Shown: positions 9,549 through 18,720, numbered from the stretch's first letter. The stretch is 64,000 nt of DNA from Synechococcus sp. RedBA-s (GCF_024345495.1 NZ_JAGQBF010000008.1:37603-101602), one strand, 5' to 3'. Program-made: numbers and translations. The notes: generated from the letters alone by a model not told the origin.

Positions 9549-10028
9549 TCAGTCGGAGGGCAGGTCCTTGACCATACGGAAGCGGCGAAAGGGCACGGAG
9601 CCGATGTTGAGTTCCTCGATCCAGTCGACGCTCCAGCCCTCCCGCTCGAACAGGGGGCGCGAGAGAAAGCTGGCTTCCGTGCGCAGTCGACGGCTGCCGT
9701 AGCCCCGCGCCAGGGCCTCGAGGGCACGGAGTAAGGCCGTGGAGCGGCCCTGGCGGCTGGCCCTGCCACGGCAGTAGAGCAAAGAGATGCGATCGGCGGG
9801 CTCCAGCACCGCGAAGGCCTCGATCACGGCACCATCCCGGGAGCAGCTGGCCAGGCCGATGCCCTGCGCCAGGATCGTGTCGAGAGGGGAGCGCTCCAGC
9901 ACCACATCCGCCCAGGCCTTCACCTGCTCGGGGCTGTAGAGCTGTGGGGCCTGGCTGAGCACCGCGTCGCGGTACACCTCACGCACCGCCTCAAGGTCGT
10001 GGGGGCTGAGGGGTCGCTGGCTGTGCAT
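9549..10028 (-). CDS. GNAT family N-acetyltransferase
   Basis: The 159-residue protein has a GNAT layout: an N-terminal LEAVREVYRDAV helix, a strand LLYCRGRASRQGRSTALLRALEAL containing the Q/R-x-x-G-x-S/A-type acetyl-CoA binding segment, and a C-terminal REGWSVDWIEELN motif. Substrate cannot be inferred. It is probably co-transcribed with the downstream Nif11-cupin gene. Confidence 0.8.
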   Translation of the reverse strand: MHSQRPLSPHDLEAVREVYRDAVLSQAPQLYSPEQVKAWADVVLERSPLDTILAQGIGLASCSRDGAVIEAFAVLEPADRISLLYCRGRASRQGRSTALLRALEALARGYGSRRLRTEASFLSRPLFEREGWSVDWIEELNIGSVPFRRFRMVKDLPSD

Positions 10029-10194
10029 GGGCTGGCCCCTGGCTGGCTGCTGGGAGGGTATCGAGGCGGCCCAACGAATTGAGACAACTTTGTTTCAGCG
10101 CCTGCCCCTGGCCTGGTGCCGCCTGGCCCGCTGCATAGCGTGGTGTCAGGTTCAGCGTTTGGCCGTGTCAACACGGTGAGCGCCGGGGAACGCC

Positions 10195-10428
10195 ATGGCA
10201 GGCTCACGACCGCCCAGCATCGGTGAACTGGAGGCGGGCTTTTCGGCCTACTGCCAGGCCCTGCGTCGTCTGGTGGCCGACGGCCGCAGTCTGGAGCGCA
10301 TCGAGCTCACCCTCTGCTGGCATCACCTCAGTGCCCTGCACAGCTCCCTGCCCCGGCGCTACCGCTCACCGCAGGATCTCTACGACCGTTACCTGCGCGC
10401 CCTGAAGGCTGACAAACCAGCAGACTGA
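10195..10428 (+). CDS. small conserved-looking hypothetical protein
   Basis: The 77-residue helical soluble protein is rich in Arg and Leu, with ELTLCWHHLSALHSSLP at its centre. No family name was recognised. Codon use matches its neighbours and it lies 24 bp before the cytochrome gene on the same strand. Confidence 0.6.
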   Translation: MAGSRPPSIGELEAGFSAYCQALRRLVADGRSLERIELTLCWHHLSALHSSLPRRYRSPQDLYDRYLRALKADKPAD

Positions 10429-10452
10429 CACTCCTGGCGCCCCAGCCCCCGG

Positions 10453-10839
10453 ATGACTTTGCTTCAGACCATCTCCAGCGGCCCCTCGGCCTGGCGCCGC
10501 TGGCTGGGGTTCCTGGCCTTGTTCGGCCTTGTGCTGCTGCTCTGGTGGCCCCAGCCGGCCTGGGGCGCGTCCGGCGAGAGCCTGTTTGCCAACCATTGCG
10601 CCGGGTGCCACATCAATGGCGGCAACATCCTGCGTCGCGGCAAGACCCTCAAGCTCAAGGCCCTGGAGCGCAACGGCATCACCGGCCCCGAGGCCATCGC
10701 CGCCATTGCCGCAGCCGGCCTCGGCCAGATGTCGGGCTACGGGGAGGTGCTGGGCCCAGGGGGACCGCAGGCGGTGGCCGACTGGGTGTGGCAGCAGGCC
10801 CAGCTCAACTGGCCCGCAGCGACGAAACCCGCGGCCTGA
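10453..10839 (+). CDS. c6-like monoheme cytochrome c
   Basis: The 128-residue precursor has a signal/anchor segment (WLGFLALFGLVLLLWW, ending AWGA) and then a small class I cytochrome. The heme motif is C49-A-G-C52-H53, followed by INGGNI as in cytochrome c6, and Met93 (GLGQMSGYG) is the likely axial ligand. It would carry electrons in the thylakoid lumen or periplasm. Whether it is PetJ itself or a c6B/c6C-like variant needs a tree. Confidence 0.88.
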   Translation: MTLLQTISSGPSAWRRWLGFLALFGLVLLLWWPQPAWGASGESLFANHCAGCHINGGNILRRGKTLKLKALERNGITGPEAIAAIAAAGLGQMSGYGEVLGPGGPQAVADWVWQQAQLNWPAATKPAA

Positions 10840-10854
10840 GAGTTGGCGCTGAGA

Positions 10855-11124
10855 TCAGAAGGCCTGAATCCAGGGGTAGACCTCCACGCCAGTCCAGATC
10901 CCCTGGCGCCAGTACACATCGCCCTTCACCAGGGCTTCCACCTGCTCCTGGCTCTCGGCTTCATAGAGGCCGAACACCCTGGTGGTGCAGGCGGTGGGCC
11001 CGAGGGTGAGCAGCACTCCCTGCTCCTTCTGCTGGCGCAGCCCGGCCAGATGCTCCTCGCGGAAGGGCCCCCGCCGTTCAAGAACGTCAGGGCTGTAGGT
11101 GCCCCAGAGAACGAATTTGGCCAT
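10855..11124 (-). CDS. YciI-like protein
   Basis: The 89-residue protein has the ferredoxin-like YCII layout: REEHLAGLRQQKEQGVLLTLGP in the first half and FGLYEAESQEQVEALVKGD in the second. The conserved His and Asp of the putative active site are present. Family members are small dimeric enzymes or accessory proteins of unclear function. It is convergent with the cytochrome gene. Confidence 0.88.
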   Translation of the reverse strand: MAKFVLWGTYSPDVLERRGPFREEHLAGLRQQKEQGVLLTLGPTACTTRVFGLYEAESQEQVEALVKGDVYWRQGIWTGVEVYPWIQAF

Positions 11125-11181
11125 CGGCTGTCGCTAATCTCCCTAGCACTCTGACTGCAGACCCGGCGCAGCCCAAGCGCC

Positions 11182-11568
11182 TCAGCTCTGAAGGCCCCGG
11201 CCAAGGAGCAGGTCGCGGGCGCCGTTGACCAGCTGCATGGTGTCGTGCTGGCCGCCACGGTCGGGATGGTGCTCGGCCGCGGCCAGCTTCCAGGCGCGGG
11301 TCACAGCGGTGGCTGTGATGCGGCCGCAGCGCGGCAGGTGCAGCCGTTGCCGGGCCACGATGGAGTCCAGGTCGGGGTGCTTGCCAAGGGGCCCCCAATC
11401 GGCCTTGCTGAGGGCTGGATTGCGTTTCTTGCCGCCCCTGGCCTGGCCCTTGGCGCGGCCAGAAGTGGCCCGAGTGGCTTGGCTGGATCCGAATCCCTTG
11501 CGCGGCTCCTGCTGAACGGGTCGGGCGCGGGCCAGGGGAGAGTCAGGTTTGTGCAGGGTCTGGGGCAT
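11182..11568 (-). CDS. J-domain-like protein
   Basis: The 128-residue protein has a basic, disordered N-terminal half and a C-terminal J-domain-like helix pair with AAEHHPDRGGQ, the HPD tripeptide that stimulates Hsp70 ATPases. The J domain is short and lacks a clear helix I, so this is a divergent type. It may act as a DnaK co-chaperone; this is inferred from the HPD motif only. Confidence 0.68.
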   Translation of the reverse strand: MPQTLHKPDSPLARARPVQQEPRKGFGSSQATRATSGRAKGQARGGKKRNPALSKADWGPLGKHPDLDSIVARQRLHLPRCGRITATAVTRAWKLAAAEHHPDRGGQHDTMQLVNGARDLLLGRGLQS

Positions 11569-11793
11569 GGCTGTAGCTGATCGTGAACCCAGCCTGATGC
11601 ATCACCGAGCAGCCTTGGGTGTTCATCTGCCAACACTGATTACTGAAAAGCAACTGGCTGTCAAGCTTCTGAAATACTCCTTTACGTTGGCAAGGCTTCC
11701 GGGTTTGCTCCGGGTCACCGTCACACTTCGATCAACCATCTGAGGCTTCAAGTCAATCGGGGCCCAGCCAATCCAGAGAACTCGTTGTTACCC

Positions 11794-11979
11794 ATGACTC
11801 TTCACCAAGGCCAGATGGTCCGGCTCACCACCAGCCCTGACCACACCTATCAAGTGATCAATATCGACGCCGACACCAGCACCTGCTGGGTGCGCCGCTG
11901 GCCCCTCTCCCGCCATGGCTCGCCACCCTTTGCCCTGTCGCTGGATCAACTCCAGCAGCTCGAGGCCGCCACCGTCTGA
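11794..11979 (+). CDS. small hypothetical protein (beta-rich)
   Basis: The 61-residue product (MTLHQGQMVRLTTSPDHTYQ...) has alternating hydrophobics suggesting a small beta-barrel, with CWVRRWPLSRHGSPPF in the middle. No family was recognised. ATG 11794 was preferred over TTG 11785. Confidence 0.5.
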   Translation: MTLHQGQMVRLTTSPDHTYQVINIDADTSTCWVRRWPLSRHGSPPFALSLDQLQQLEAATV

Positions 11980-12063
11980 TCCATCCACCGCCGCTGACCT
12001 CCACTCGCACCTGAGCTGCACACGCGCTTGACCTCCAATTTCCAACTCCAGGGAGACCCCGTT

Positions 12064-12183
12064 GTGATTCCCATCCGTTATCTGATCTGCTCCCGCCTGC
12101 TGGGCACTACCACCCGCCTGCTGCTGCTGCTGGGGGCGATCTCCGCCAGCCTCGGCGAATGGCTGCTCCACAGCGTTCTCTGA
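12064..12183 (+). CDS. possible 39-residue membrane peptide
   Basis: A GTG-started frame encodes a single strongly hydrophobic helix (TTRLLLLLGAISASLGEWLL). AGGGAG lies about 10 bases upstream as a possible ribosome site. It lies just before feoA on the same strand. It is unsupported by any known family. Confidence 0.35.
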   Translation: MIPIRYLICSRLLGTTTRLLLLLGAISASLGEWLLHSVL

Positions 12184-12235
12184 ACGCCGCACTGCTTGAG
12201 TGCACCCAGCCGTTGAAGCAGCCCTGAACCAGGAC

Positions 12236-12520
12236 ATGAACCTGGCCGACGCGCCCCTCGCTCAGCCGCTGGAGCTGCTCACTCTCCCCAGCCATCCCAA
12301 CCTGAAGGCACGGCTGCGGGCCATGGGGGTGAAGCCGGGTTGCCAGTTACTGGTGATGCGCCGGGGCAGCCCAGGCGGCATCCTGCACCTGCGCATGGGC
12401 CTGCTCGATTTCATGCTGCGTCGCTCAGATGCCTCCGAGATGGAGGCGCGGCCCCTCAGCTCATACCGAGACGAAGCCCTCCCTGGTACAGGAGGAAGGC
12501 CATCACCCAGGCCAGGCTGA
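12236..12520 (+). CDS. feoA: FeoA domain protein
   Basis: The product is an SH3-like FeoA domain: PLELLTLPSHPNLKARLRAMGVKPGC, then RRGSPGGILHLRMG, a typical FeoA beta-barrel. FeoA assists the FeoB ferrous-iron transporter at the cytoplasmic face. The usual domain ends near residue 70; here the frame runs on for about 20 residues into the 3' end of the opposite-strand feoB, giving a 65-bp convergent overlap. ATG 12236 was chosen over GTG 12200 because it starts right before the domain. Confidence 0.8.
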   Translation: MNLADAPLAQPLELLTLPSHPNLKARLRAMGVKPGCQLLVMRRGSPGGILHLRMGLLDFMLRRSDASEMEARPLSSYRDEALPGTGGRPSPRPG

Positions 12521-14264
12521 AGGACCACAGCAGCGACAGCGCCACGAAGCGACCGCTGTGGCTTTCCCTCAGCTGCACCGCCACCGTCGAGAGGCAGGGG
12601 GTGTAGAGGAGGGTGAACATCATGAAACTCAGGGCCTGCAGCGGCCGGATCGCCCCCACCACCGCGCTGGCCAGGGCGCTCTCGCGGGTGGCATAGATCA
12701 CCGCCATGGCCCCCAACAGGATTTCCTTGGCAATGAAGCCGAAGATCAGCGAGATCGTCAGCTCAGGGTTCATGCCAATCGGCCCCAGCAACGGCTGCAC
12801 CAGCCTGCCGATCTGACCCGCCAGTGACTGGCCGGAGAGGTGATCCACCCCCGGGGGGAGGTTGTTCAGCAGCCAGATGGCGATCACCCCGAGGATGATG
12901 AAGCGGCGGGTAGTGAAGAAGAACGTCACCATTTCAAGCCAGGCGCGGCTGAACACCGTGCCCAGGCTGGGGGCCCGATACGGGGGCAACTCCAAGACAA
13001 AGCCCCCCTGGCTGGGGAACACCCCCTTGAACAACAGGGCCGTGAGCACGGCGGCACCAAAGCTGACCACATAAAAGCCGAAGATCACCGCCCCCGCGGC
13101 CCACCAGGGCCTGGGGAAGAAGGCGCCGGCCATGAACACGAACACCGTCAGCCTGGCCTGACAGAGCGAAAACGGAATCATCAGCATCGCCAGCCAGCGC
13201 TGGGGCCGGTCGCGAATCACCCGGGTGCCCATGATCGCCGGCACATTGCAACCGAAGCCCATGATCTGCAGCACAAAGCTGCGGCCATCGAGCCCCAGCC
13301 AGTGCATCACCCCATCCATCAGAAAGGCCGAGCGGGCCAGATAGCCCGAGTCTTCGATCAGGGCGATCATCATGTAAAAGAGAAAGATGATCGGCATGAA
13401 GCTGATCACCGTGGTGGCGCCCATCCACAGCCCCTCGCTGAGCAGCCGGCTGAAGAAATCAGGCAGGTCCAGGGATTCCAGGGCCGGTTGCAGCAGCTGG
13501 GCCTCGAGGCCGTCGAACAGGCTGGCCAGCCAGGCCTGGATCGGCCCGCCCACGGCATAGATCAGCTGGAACACCGCCAGCATCACCACAAAGAAGCTGA
13601 GCAGGCCCAGCAGGGGGTGCAGCAACAGCCGATCGAGGCGGTCGCGACCGGGATCCGGATTGGGTTGGTCGTGGCCGGCGATGCAGCTGGCCACCAGCCG
13701 GGCCTGGTGCTCCTCCAGCTCCGTTTCAGGCAGCAGGCGAGTGGGGGCCGGCACCAGCTGGGCAAAGCCGTGGATGCGCTCCAGCAGCGTGTCGAGCCCC
13801 TGGCCCTGGCGGGCACTGATCACCAGCACCGGCAAGCCCAGGTCGGCAGCCAGGCGCTGGTGGTCGATGCGGACGCCGAAGCGCCGGGCCTCATCGCCCA
13901 TGTTCAAGGCCAGGAGCAGAGGCAGCCCGGTGGCCTGCAACTCCAGGGCCAGCCGCAGCTGAGTGTCGGCATGGCTGGCATTGAGCACCACCACCGCCAG
14001 ATCCGGACGGGTGGCGCTGAGGAAGCGGCGCACGATCGCCTCATCCTCACTGCTGCCGAGCAGGTCGTGGATGCCAGGCAGATCGATCAGGTCGTAGGGG
14101 CGGCCGCAGCTGTCGGCGGGCAGGGATCCGCGCAGCAGATCCACTGTGAGCCCGGGCCAGTTGGCCACCCTGGCGTGGCCGCCGGTGAGCTTGTTGTAAA
14201 GCGTCGACTTGCCGGTGTTGGGCATCCCCAGCAGGGCCACCTGCACCGCCGTGGCGCTGGTCAT
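12456..14264 (-). CDS. feoB: ferrous iron transporter FeoB
   Basis: The 602-residue protein has an N-terminal G domain with G1 GMPNTGKST (13-21) and G3 DLPG (61-64). Gate domains and a FeoB core carry at least seven membrane helices (for example [17 protein letters not shown]). It drives GTP-linked Fe2+ uptake across the plasma membrane. At about 600 residues it is shorter than E. coli FeoB, as in many cyanobacteria. Its start overlaps the DUF938 stop by 4 bp (ATGA). Unusually, feoA is convergent rather than in the same operon. Confidence 0.95.
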   Translation of the reverse strand: MTSATAVQVALLGMPNTGKSTLYNKLTGGHARVANWPGLTVDLLRGSLPADSCGRPYDLIDLPGIHDLLGSSEDEAIVRRFLSATRPDLAVVVLNASHADTQLRLALELQATGLPLLLALNMGDEARRFGVRIDHQRLAADLGLPVLVISARQGQGLDTLLERIHGFAQLVPAPTRLLPETELEEHQARLVASCIAGHDQPNPDPGRDRLDRLLLHPLLGLLSFFVVMLAVFQLIYAVGGPIQAWLASLFDGLEAQLLQPALESLDLPDFFSRLLSEGLWMGATTVISFMPIIFLFYMMIALIEDSGYLARSAFLMDGVMHWLGLDGRSFVLQIMGFGCNVPAIMGTRVIRDRPQRWLAMLMIPFSLCQARLTVFVFMAGAFFPRPWWAAGAVIFGFYVVSFGAAVLTALLFKGVFPSQGGFVLELPPYRAPSLGTVFSRAWLEMVTFFFTTRRFIILGVIAIWLLNNLPPGVDHLSGQSLAGQIGRLVQPLLGPIGMNPELTISLIFGFIAKEILLGAMAVIYATRESALASAVVGAIRPLQALSFMMFTLLYTPCLSTVAVQLRESHSGRFVALSLLWSFSLAWVMAFLLYQGGLRLGMS

Positions 14265-14914
14265 GGCCGGGGAGAAGGCCCCGCCGCGTCCTCGCGGCGG
14301 AACACCAGCAACCGGTTGTTAGCGGGCATGGGCAGATCATCGATGGCCTGCAATCCACAGCCGGCAGCCAGTCCGCTGATCTCCCGGGCATCGCGCACGC
14401 CCATGGCGGGATCGAGGCTGCGCAGGTGTTGATCGAAGGCGGCGTTGCTGGCACTGGTGTGACGGCCCCCGTCATGGAAGGGGCCGTAGAGCAGCAGCAG
14501 GCCCGAAGCCCTGAGCACCCTGGCGCTGCCCTCCAGCAGGGAGGGCACGGCACTCCAGGGCATGATGTGCGCCGTGTTGGCGCTGAAGACCGCATCGAAG
14601 GGGCCCGCAGGCCAGTGGGGCTGGAGCACATCCAGTTCAGCGGGGGCCAGCAGCCACCCCAGCTGACCGCTGGCCTGACCCTCGAGCTGGCAGCGGCGGC
14701 GCAGATCAGCCAGGTTGATGGCCCGGTCGCTGGGCTGCCACACCACCTGCAGGTGCCGGCAGAGGTGCACGGCGTGCTGGCCGGTGCCGGAGCCCACCTC
14801 CAGCACCCGCTGCCCCTGCTGCAGCCACTGGCGCAGCGCCGCCAGGATCGGTTCCTTGTTGCGTTCGCAGGCCTCGGAGAAGGGCAGGGCCATGGGGGAG
14901 TCGTCCGGGACCAT
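14261..14914 (-). CDS. DUF938 family SAM-dependent methyltransferase
   Basis: The 217-residue protein has a Rossmann methyltransferase core: RVLEVGSGTGQHAVHL (motif I, about residues 35-50) and the DUF938 signature FSANTAHIMPW, with LLLYGPFHDGG near the middle. Its substrate is unknown. It lies 8 bp after trpA and overlaps feoB by 4 bp, forming a trpA-DUF938-feoB unit. Starts at 14914 or 14893 are both possible. Confidence 0.87.
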   Translation of the reverse strand: MVPDDSPMALPFSEACERNKEPILAALRQWLQQGQRVLEVGSGTGQHAVHLCRHLQVVWQPSDRAINLADLRRRCQLEGQASGQLGWLLAPAELDVLQPHWPAGPFDAVFSANTAHIMPWSAVPSLLEGSARVLRASGLLLLYGPFHDGGRHTSASNAAFDQHLRSLDPAMGVRDAREISGLAAGCGLQAIDDLPMPANNRLLVFRREDAAGPSPRP

Positions 14915-14922
14915 GGGCGGTT

Positions 14923-15753
14923 TCAGGCGTCGAGGGCCCGGCGCAGACCGGCGATGAATCCAGCGGCGGCGGCAGCGGGATCGGAGCCCTGCTGGTGGGC
15001 TGCTGCCATCACCTTCACCAGGGCACTGCCGACGATCGCTCCATCGGCGCCCCAATCGCGCACTTGCCGGGCCTGCTCGGGGCCCGAGATGCCGAAGCCC
15101 ACCGCCACCGGCCTGGGGCCGAGGCCCTTGAGCTGCTGCACCAGATCACCCACCCGGCTCTCCAGGCTGGTGCGCACACCGGTGACCCCCGTGACACTCA
15201 CCAGATAAGTGAAGCCGCGGCTGGCCTCAGCAATCCGCGCCATCCGCTCCGCAGGGGTGGTGGGTGCCACCAGCAGCACCAGGTCGAGGCCGTGACTAGT
15301 GGCGATCGGCGAGAGGCGCTCCGCTTCCTCCAGGGGTAGGTCGGGCACCACTAGCCCGGCGGCACCGGCGGCGGCGGCGTCGCGGCAGAAGGCTTCGAGA
15401 CCGCGGTTGAGCAGTGGGTTGGTGTAGGTGAAGAGCACCACGGGCAGGCTCAGCTCACCCTTCAAGCTGGCGAGCATCTCCAGCACAGCGCCGGGGGTGG
15501 TGCCGGCGGCGAGGGCCCGACCGGCAGCGGCCTGGATCACCGGCCCGTCGGCCAGGGGATCGCTGTAGGGAATCCCTAGCTCGATCAGGTCACTGCCCTC
15601 GGCCTCCAGGGCCAGCAGGGTGGCGCGGGTGGTGGACAGGTCGGGATCGCCCGCCATCAGGAAGGGCATCAGGGCGCAGCGCCCCTGCTGCTGGAGCCCA
15701 GCGAAGCGCCGCTGGATCGGGGTGATGGCGAGGGTGGCGGGAGCGGCGCTCAT
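14923..15753 (-). CDS. trpA: tryptophan synthase alpha subunit
   Basis: The 276-residue TIM barrel has [16 protein letters not shown] with catalytic Glu58 and Asp69 (equivalent to E. coli E49 and D60), [12 protein letters not shown], and the phosphate-binding [10 protein letters not shown] plus [11 protein letters not shown] loops. It cleaves indole-3-glycerol phosphate to indole, which is passed to TrpB. trpB is not in the window, consistent with dispersed cyanobacterial trp genes. Confidence 0.97.
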   Translation of the reverse strand: MSAAPATLAITPIQRRFAGLQQQGRCALMPFLMAGDPDLSTTRATLLALEAEGSDLIELGIPYSDPLADGPVIQAAAGRALAAGTTPGAVLEMLASLKGELSLPVVLFTYTNPLLNRGLEAFCRDAAAAGAAGLVVPDLPLEEAERLSPIATSHGLDLVLLVAPTTPAERMARIAEASRGFTYLVSVTGVTGVRTSLESRVGDLVQQLKGLGPRPVAVGFGISGPEQARQVRDWGADGAIVGSALVKVMAAAHQQGSDPAAAAAGFIAGLRRALDA

Positions 15754-15795
15754 CGGGGCCGTGCGGCGGAGGCGGGCAGCCCTGAGCCTATGGGG

Positions 15796-16131
15796 TCAGG
15801 CTGTGGCGTCGTCCTGCCACTGGCCGATCTCCCGCAACAGCTTCTCCTGCTCCACAGGGGTGAGGGCGTCGAATTCCTTCTGCAGTTCCTCGGTGGTGAG
15901 GGCATCGAAGGCAGCGCGGTAGCGACGACGCTGCTCCATGAAACTCATCTTGCCGGTAACCACCCGCAGCAGGTAGGAGCCCGTCCAGCCCATGACCAGC
16001 AGGATCAGCAGGGCCTCGGCGGCAATGCCGGCTGAAAAACCCTCGAATCCCGCAGCCTTGAAGCCCGCGTAGCCCACTCCACCGGCGAGGAAAACCCCGA
16101 GCCCGATCAGCAGCGCCTGACCCCGCTTCAT
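15796..16131 (-). CDS. DUF3007 family membrane protein
   Basis: The 111-residue protein has two N-terminal membrane helices (about 5-50) and a charged helical tail with [20 protein letters not shown]. It fits DUF3007, a family of cyanobacteria and plastids often placed beside ndhL. Its ATG overlaps the ndhL stop (ATGA), so it is co-translated with NDH-1 subunit L; a role in NDH-1 or thylakoid biology is a context-based guess. Confidence 0.9.
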   Translation of the reverse strand: MKRGQALLIGLGVFLAGGVGYAGFKAAGFEGFSAGIAAEALLILLVMGWTGSYLLRVVTGKMSFMEQRRRYRAAFDALTTEELQKEFDALTPVEQEKLLREIGQWQDDATA

Positions 16132-16364
16132 TCCCCCTGACCCGCCATGCGCAGGTTCAGGAAGGGCGCGAACAGGATCAGGCCGGGGAAGAACAGGAAC
16201 ACAAGGCCGTAGACCGCCGTGCGCTCGATCTTGCCCATCACGGTCCAGCGCTTGTGCATCCAGGCGTAGAGGGCCAGGGGCACCACCACCAGGTAGGCAC
16301 CGCCCAGCAGCAGATAGGCGCCCAGCACCAGCAGAGTGTCAGGGGAGATCGACCCAAGATCCAT
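16128..16364 (-). CDS. ndhL: NAD(P)H-quinone oxidoreductase subunit L
   Basis: The 78-residue protein has two membrane helices, with [20 protein letters not shown] and [21 protein letters not shown], and the conserved YAWMHKRW loop between them. NdhL is a small membrane subunit specific to cyanobacterial/chloroplast NDH-1. ATG 16364 (MDLGSISP) gives the usual length; an upstream start would add 19 residues. Confidence 0.93.
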   Translation of the reverse strand: MDLGSISPDTLLVLGAYLLLGGAYLVVVPLALYAWMHKRWTVMGKIERTAVYGLVFLFFPGLILFAPFLNLRMAGQGE

Positions 16365-16439
16365 GGTCAAGGAGCTCAGCAACCCGGGGAACGGCACGAC
16401 CGTGGAGGCAATGTGACGCAAACCTAGGATCCCTTGGCC

Positions 16440-16523
16440 GGGGGCATGGCGAAATTGGTAGACGCAGCGGACTTAAAATCCGCAGACGGCAACGTTGTGG
16501 GGGTTCAAGTCCCCCTGCCCCCA
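16440..16523 (+). tRNA. trnL-UAA: tRNA-Leu (anticodon UAA)
   Basis: The 7-bp acceptor stem pairs GGGGGCA with TGCCCCC. The anticodon stem GCGGA/TCCGC encloses loop CTTAAAA, giving anticodon TAA. A long class II variable arm (GACGGCAACGTTGT) and a T arm GGGGG-TTCAAGT-CCCCC follow. CCA is not encoded. The gene is uninterrupted: no group I intron is present in the anticodon loop, where many cyanobacteria have one. Confidence 0.96.
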
Positions 16524-16982
16524 TCGCTCAGATCGCTCAGATTGCTTACAGGACAGAAGCCGCTGCAAAGTGGCCGATGGACAGGCTGCGGAACTTCCCC
16601 CTCACAGGAACGGATCCGGCTGAAGGGCACCTTTACCCAGCAGAACCAGCACGTCCCTGCGGCGTCGTTACGGGCTCAGAAGTTTCCTCAGCCCACTCCC
16701 TGCGCCTGGGCTGGTTCAGTTTCTCGCGTCCACGTCATCTGTTCAGACGCAACGCATCAAGCGGGCGTTGGCATGACCTGATGCAGGACTCGGAAGGGGC
16801 CTTTGTTCACCTCTACGATCAGATTCAGGCCTTCGTGATGGGGATCAACAACTCCGCCCGGCAGACCACACCAACCAGCTCTGGTGTACTGAATCAGCCC
16901 TGACTGACCCAGTGACCCTGAGGTCCGCCTCTCACCTGTTGGCTGCCCTTGCCGTTCTCCTCCAGCCGTCCGCTCCTCCGTC
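16524..16982 (+). other. gene-poor stretch after tRNA-Leu
   Basis: No convincing gene was found. A short open frame around 16780-16900 (DSEGAFVHLYDQIQAF) reads like protein but has no credible start or family. It may be a remnant upstream of the channel fragment. Confidence 0.4.
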
Positions 16983-17252
16983 TTGCCATTGGGCTGGTCG
17001 GCCCTCTCCTCAGCCGGGGTGCTGCTGATCTGTCTGTTCACGGTGGGGACTCTGATCTGGCTGGCGGAGCACCGCACCAACCCGGACAATTTCCCCTGTC
17101 ATTCCCTGCGCGGAGCGGGTAATGGCATGTGGTTCGCCCTCGTCACCCTCACCTCCGTGGGCTATAGCGACTGGGCCCCGGTGGCGCCGGCTCCACTCCC
17201 AAAACTGGCGCTGATGGATCGTGCGCAACTGTCATGCTTACTCAAAGTCTGA
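16983..17252 (+). pseudogene. remnant of a potassium-channel-type pore protein
   Basis: About 60 residues match the pore region of bacterial ion channels: a hydrophobic helix VLLICLFTVGTLIWLAEHR, a pore helix GMWFALVTL and a filter-like TSVGYSDWAP (canonical TVGYGD). The homology stops near 17210 and the frame ends soon after, about 50 bp before the IS1595 left end. Both flanks of a full channel or ligand-gated receptor are missing, so it is a fragment. The altered filter (YSD for YGD) agrees with loss of function. Confidence 0.6.
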
Positions 17253-17304
17253 GATAACAGCCTATAAACCATGAAAGTGACTGTCGAGCTGTACGAAAAG
17301 GAGA

Positions 17305-17318
17305 CTTGATTAGGTAGC
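17305..17318 (+). repeat. left terminal inverted repeat of IS1595 element
   Basis: CTTGATTAGGTAGC, matching the complement of 18067-18080 exactly; similarity continues imperfectly inward (GCTCCG on both sides). Confidence 0.85.
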
Positions 17319-17378
17319 AAGCTCCGTCAGCTGACTTTGTCGCCTAGCCTGGTATGTGCGTACCAGTGGTGACTGCCA

Positions 17379-18066
17379 TGGCCATGAGTCGGATTCAGTT
17401 CCAGGCCGGCCTGTCGCTGCCAAGGTTCATCGAGCTCTACGGCACCGAGGAGAAATGCGTAGCCCTTGGGCTTCTGCGAAGCAGTAGCAGCCTTGGTTCA
17501 GGCGCGCTGGCCTGATGGCTTCCGTTGCCGCCGCTGTGAGGGCAAGGAGTACGGACTGATCCACGGCAGGCGCCACAAGCGATATCAATGCCGGAGCTGC
17601 CGTCATGAGGCCACCCTCACGGCCGGAACCATCCTGGGGGCGACCAAGTTGCCTTTGACCACCTGGTTTCTCGCTTTCTACCTGGTGGGCCAGGCCAAGA
17701 CACTGGCATCTCCTCACTCGCTCTGAGGCGCCATCTCGGCGTGAACTACCGCACGGCATGGCTGGCTCACAACAAGATCATGCAGGCAATAGTCGGTTGC
17801 CTGCATCAATCTGTGGTAGGGAAAGGACGCTATCCCAATGAACTGCCAGAATTCCGTTGGATCAACACGGTGCAGAGCAACTTGAAAACCAGCTTCAGTG
17901 GCACCTTCCATGCCCTGAAATTTGGTAAGTACGCTGATCGCTACCTCGGTGCCTTAAACTACCGCTTCAACCGGCTCTTCAACTTGGCAGCGATGACCGA
18001 TCGTGTGTTTCATGTCATCTGCAGCTGCGGAGCTCGGCCGAAACGTATCTTGAGGAGTGCGGAGCA
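17379..18066 (+). pseudogene. IS1595-type transposase, frameshifted with deleted catalytic core
   Basis: The N-terminal part begins at 17379 (MAMSRIQFQAGLSLPRF) but changes frame near 17465. The next frame holds the zinc-ribbon part (ARWPDGFRCRRCEGKEY ... CRSC). After LTTWFLAFYLV another shift leads to YRTAWLAHNKIMQA. The sequence then jumps to the C-terminal ELPEFRWINTVQSNLKTSF and ALNYRFNRLF. Most of the DDE/ISXO2 catalytic region between these is missing, so the transposase cannot be active. Confidence 0.85.
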
Positions 18067-18080
18067 GCTACCTAATCAAG
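18067..18080 (-). repeat. right terminal inverted repeat of IS1595 element
   Basis: GCTACCTAATCAAG, the exact reverse complement of the left terminal repeat. Confidence 0.85.
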
Positions 18081-18204
18081 ACCATGGATGCCGCCTGTCG
18101 GCCAATGTAAATTCACAAAGTTTTTCTTACAATGTACTCGAGGCTGTTTAATACGATTAAGGAGTGGATATTCGAGTCGAGCTAGATATTCCTAATTCTC
18201 AAAT

Positions 18205-18576
18205 CTAATAATTATCACCATACTTCACATCGGTTTTAGCATTCATAAGTTCAACGGTTGTTTGATAACCCTGAGCAACCGTATATTCGTGCTGTAGGCC
18301 TATGCTTCTGAGTGCTTCTACGTCGTAGCTTGGAGCAGTAATCCAACTAAAGCCTTTTCCAAAGGTATTGTCAGGGTTAACGACATACCAATGGCATGCA
18401 GTGTCGGGAACAGAGACTGAACATTTCGTCCAATCGTTATCCCACTGGGGCACCTGTACAAATGTAAGTATCGCAAATAAGAAACTGAAAATGGCGGGAA
18501 ACACGGAAAACCAGCAATATTTCCAAATGTAACACGCCCTGGCCTGCCCCGTTTCCTCTTGGTCGGCGCTGATCAA
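18205..18576 (-). CDS. hypothetical membrane protein in AT-rich DNA
   Basis: About 120 residues: a membrane helix (FSVFPAIFSFLFAILTFV) then a soluble domain with two Cys (KCSVSVPDTACHWY) and an aromatic-rich tail. The DNA is clearly less GC-rich than its neighbours, suggesting recent acquisition with the adjacent IS1595 element. The frame is open to 18750, but the N-terminal part there looks like out-of-frame sequence; TTG 18576 is only a possible start. No family was recognised. Confidence 0.4.
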   Translation of the reverse strand: MISADQEETGQARACYIWKYCWFSVFPAIFSFLFAILTFVQVPQWDNDWTKCSVSVPDTACHWYVVNPDNTFGKGFSWITAPSYDVEALRSIGLQHEYTVAQGYQTTVELMNAKTDVKYGDNY

Positions 18577-18720
18577 CCAGCCCTCAAGAAGCCTCAGACG
18601 CTCCAAGGGACCAGCTGCACCCGTACGTGGCTGGTCATGGCTTCCGGCAGGGTGGTTGCCCTGCCAGGGGGCAGTCCACGCAGATTGGGAGCAGCCCAGC
18701 CGGATCCACAGGCGTCGCTG

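Larger units (their letters stand above)
17305..18080 (+). mobile_element. IS1595-family insertion sequence (decayed)
   Basis: A 776-bp element is bounded by perfect 14-bp inverted repeats (CTTGATTAGGTAGC at 17305-17318 and its complement at 18067-18080) and encloses a broken IS1595-type transposase. No 8-bp target duplication is obvious in the flanks, suggesting an old insertion or later rearrangement. Confidence 0.85.

Noticed and set aside
12840..14432. 530-codon plus-strand frame opposite feoB
   Set aside because: His/Gln/Gly-rich shadow of feoB; no start context and no motif.
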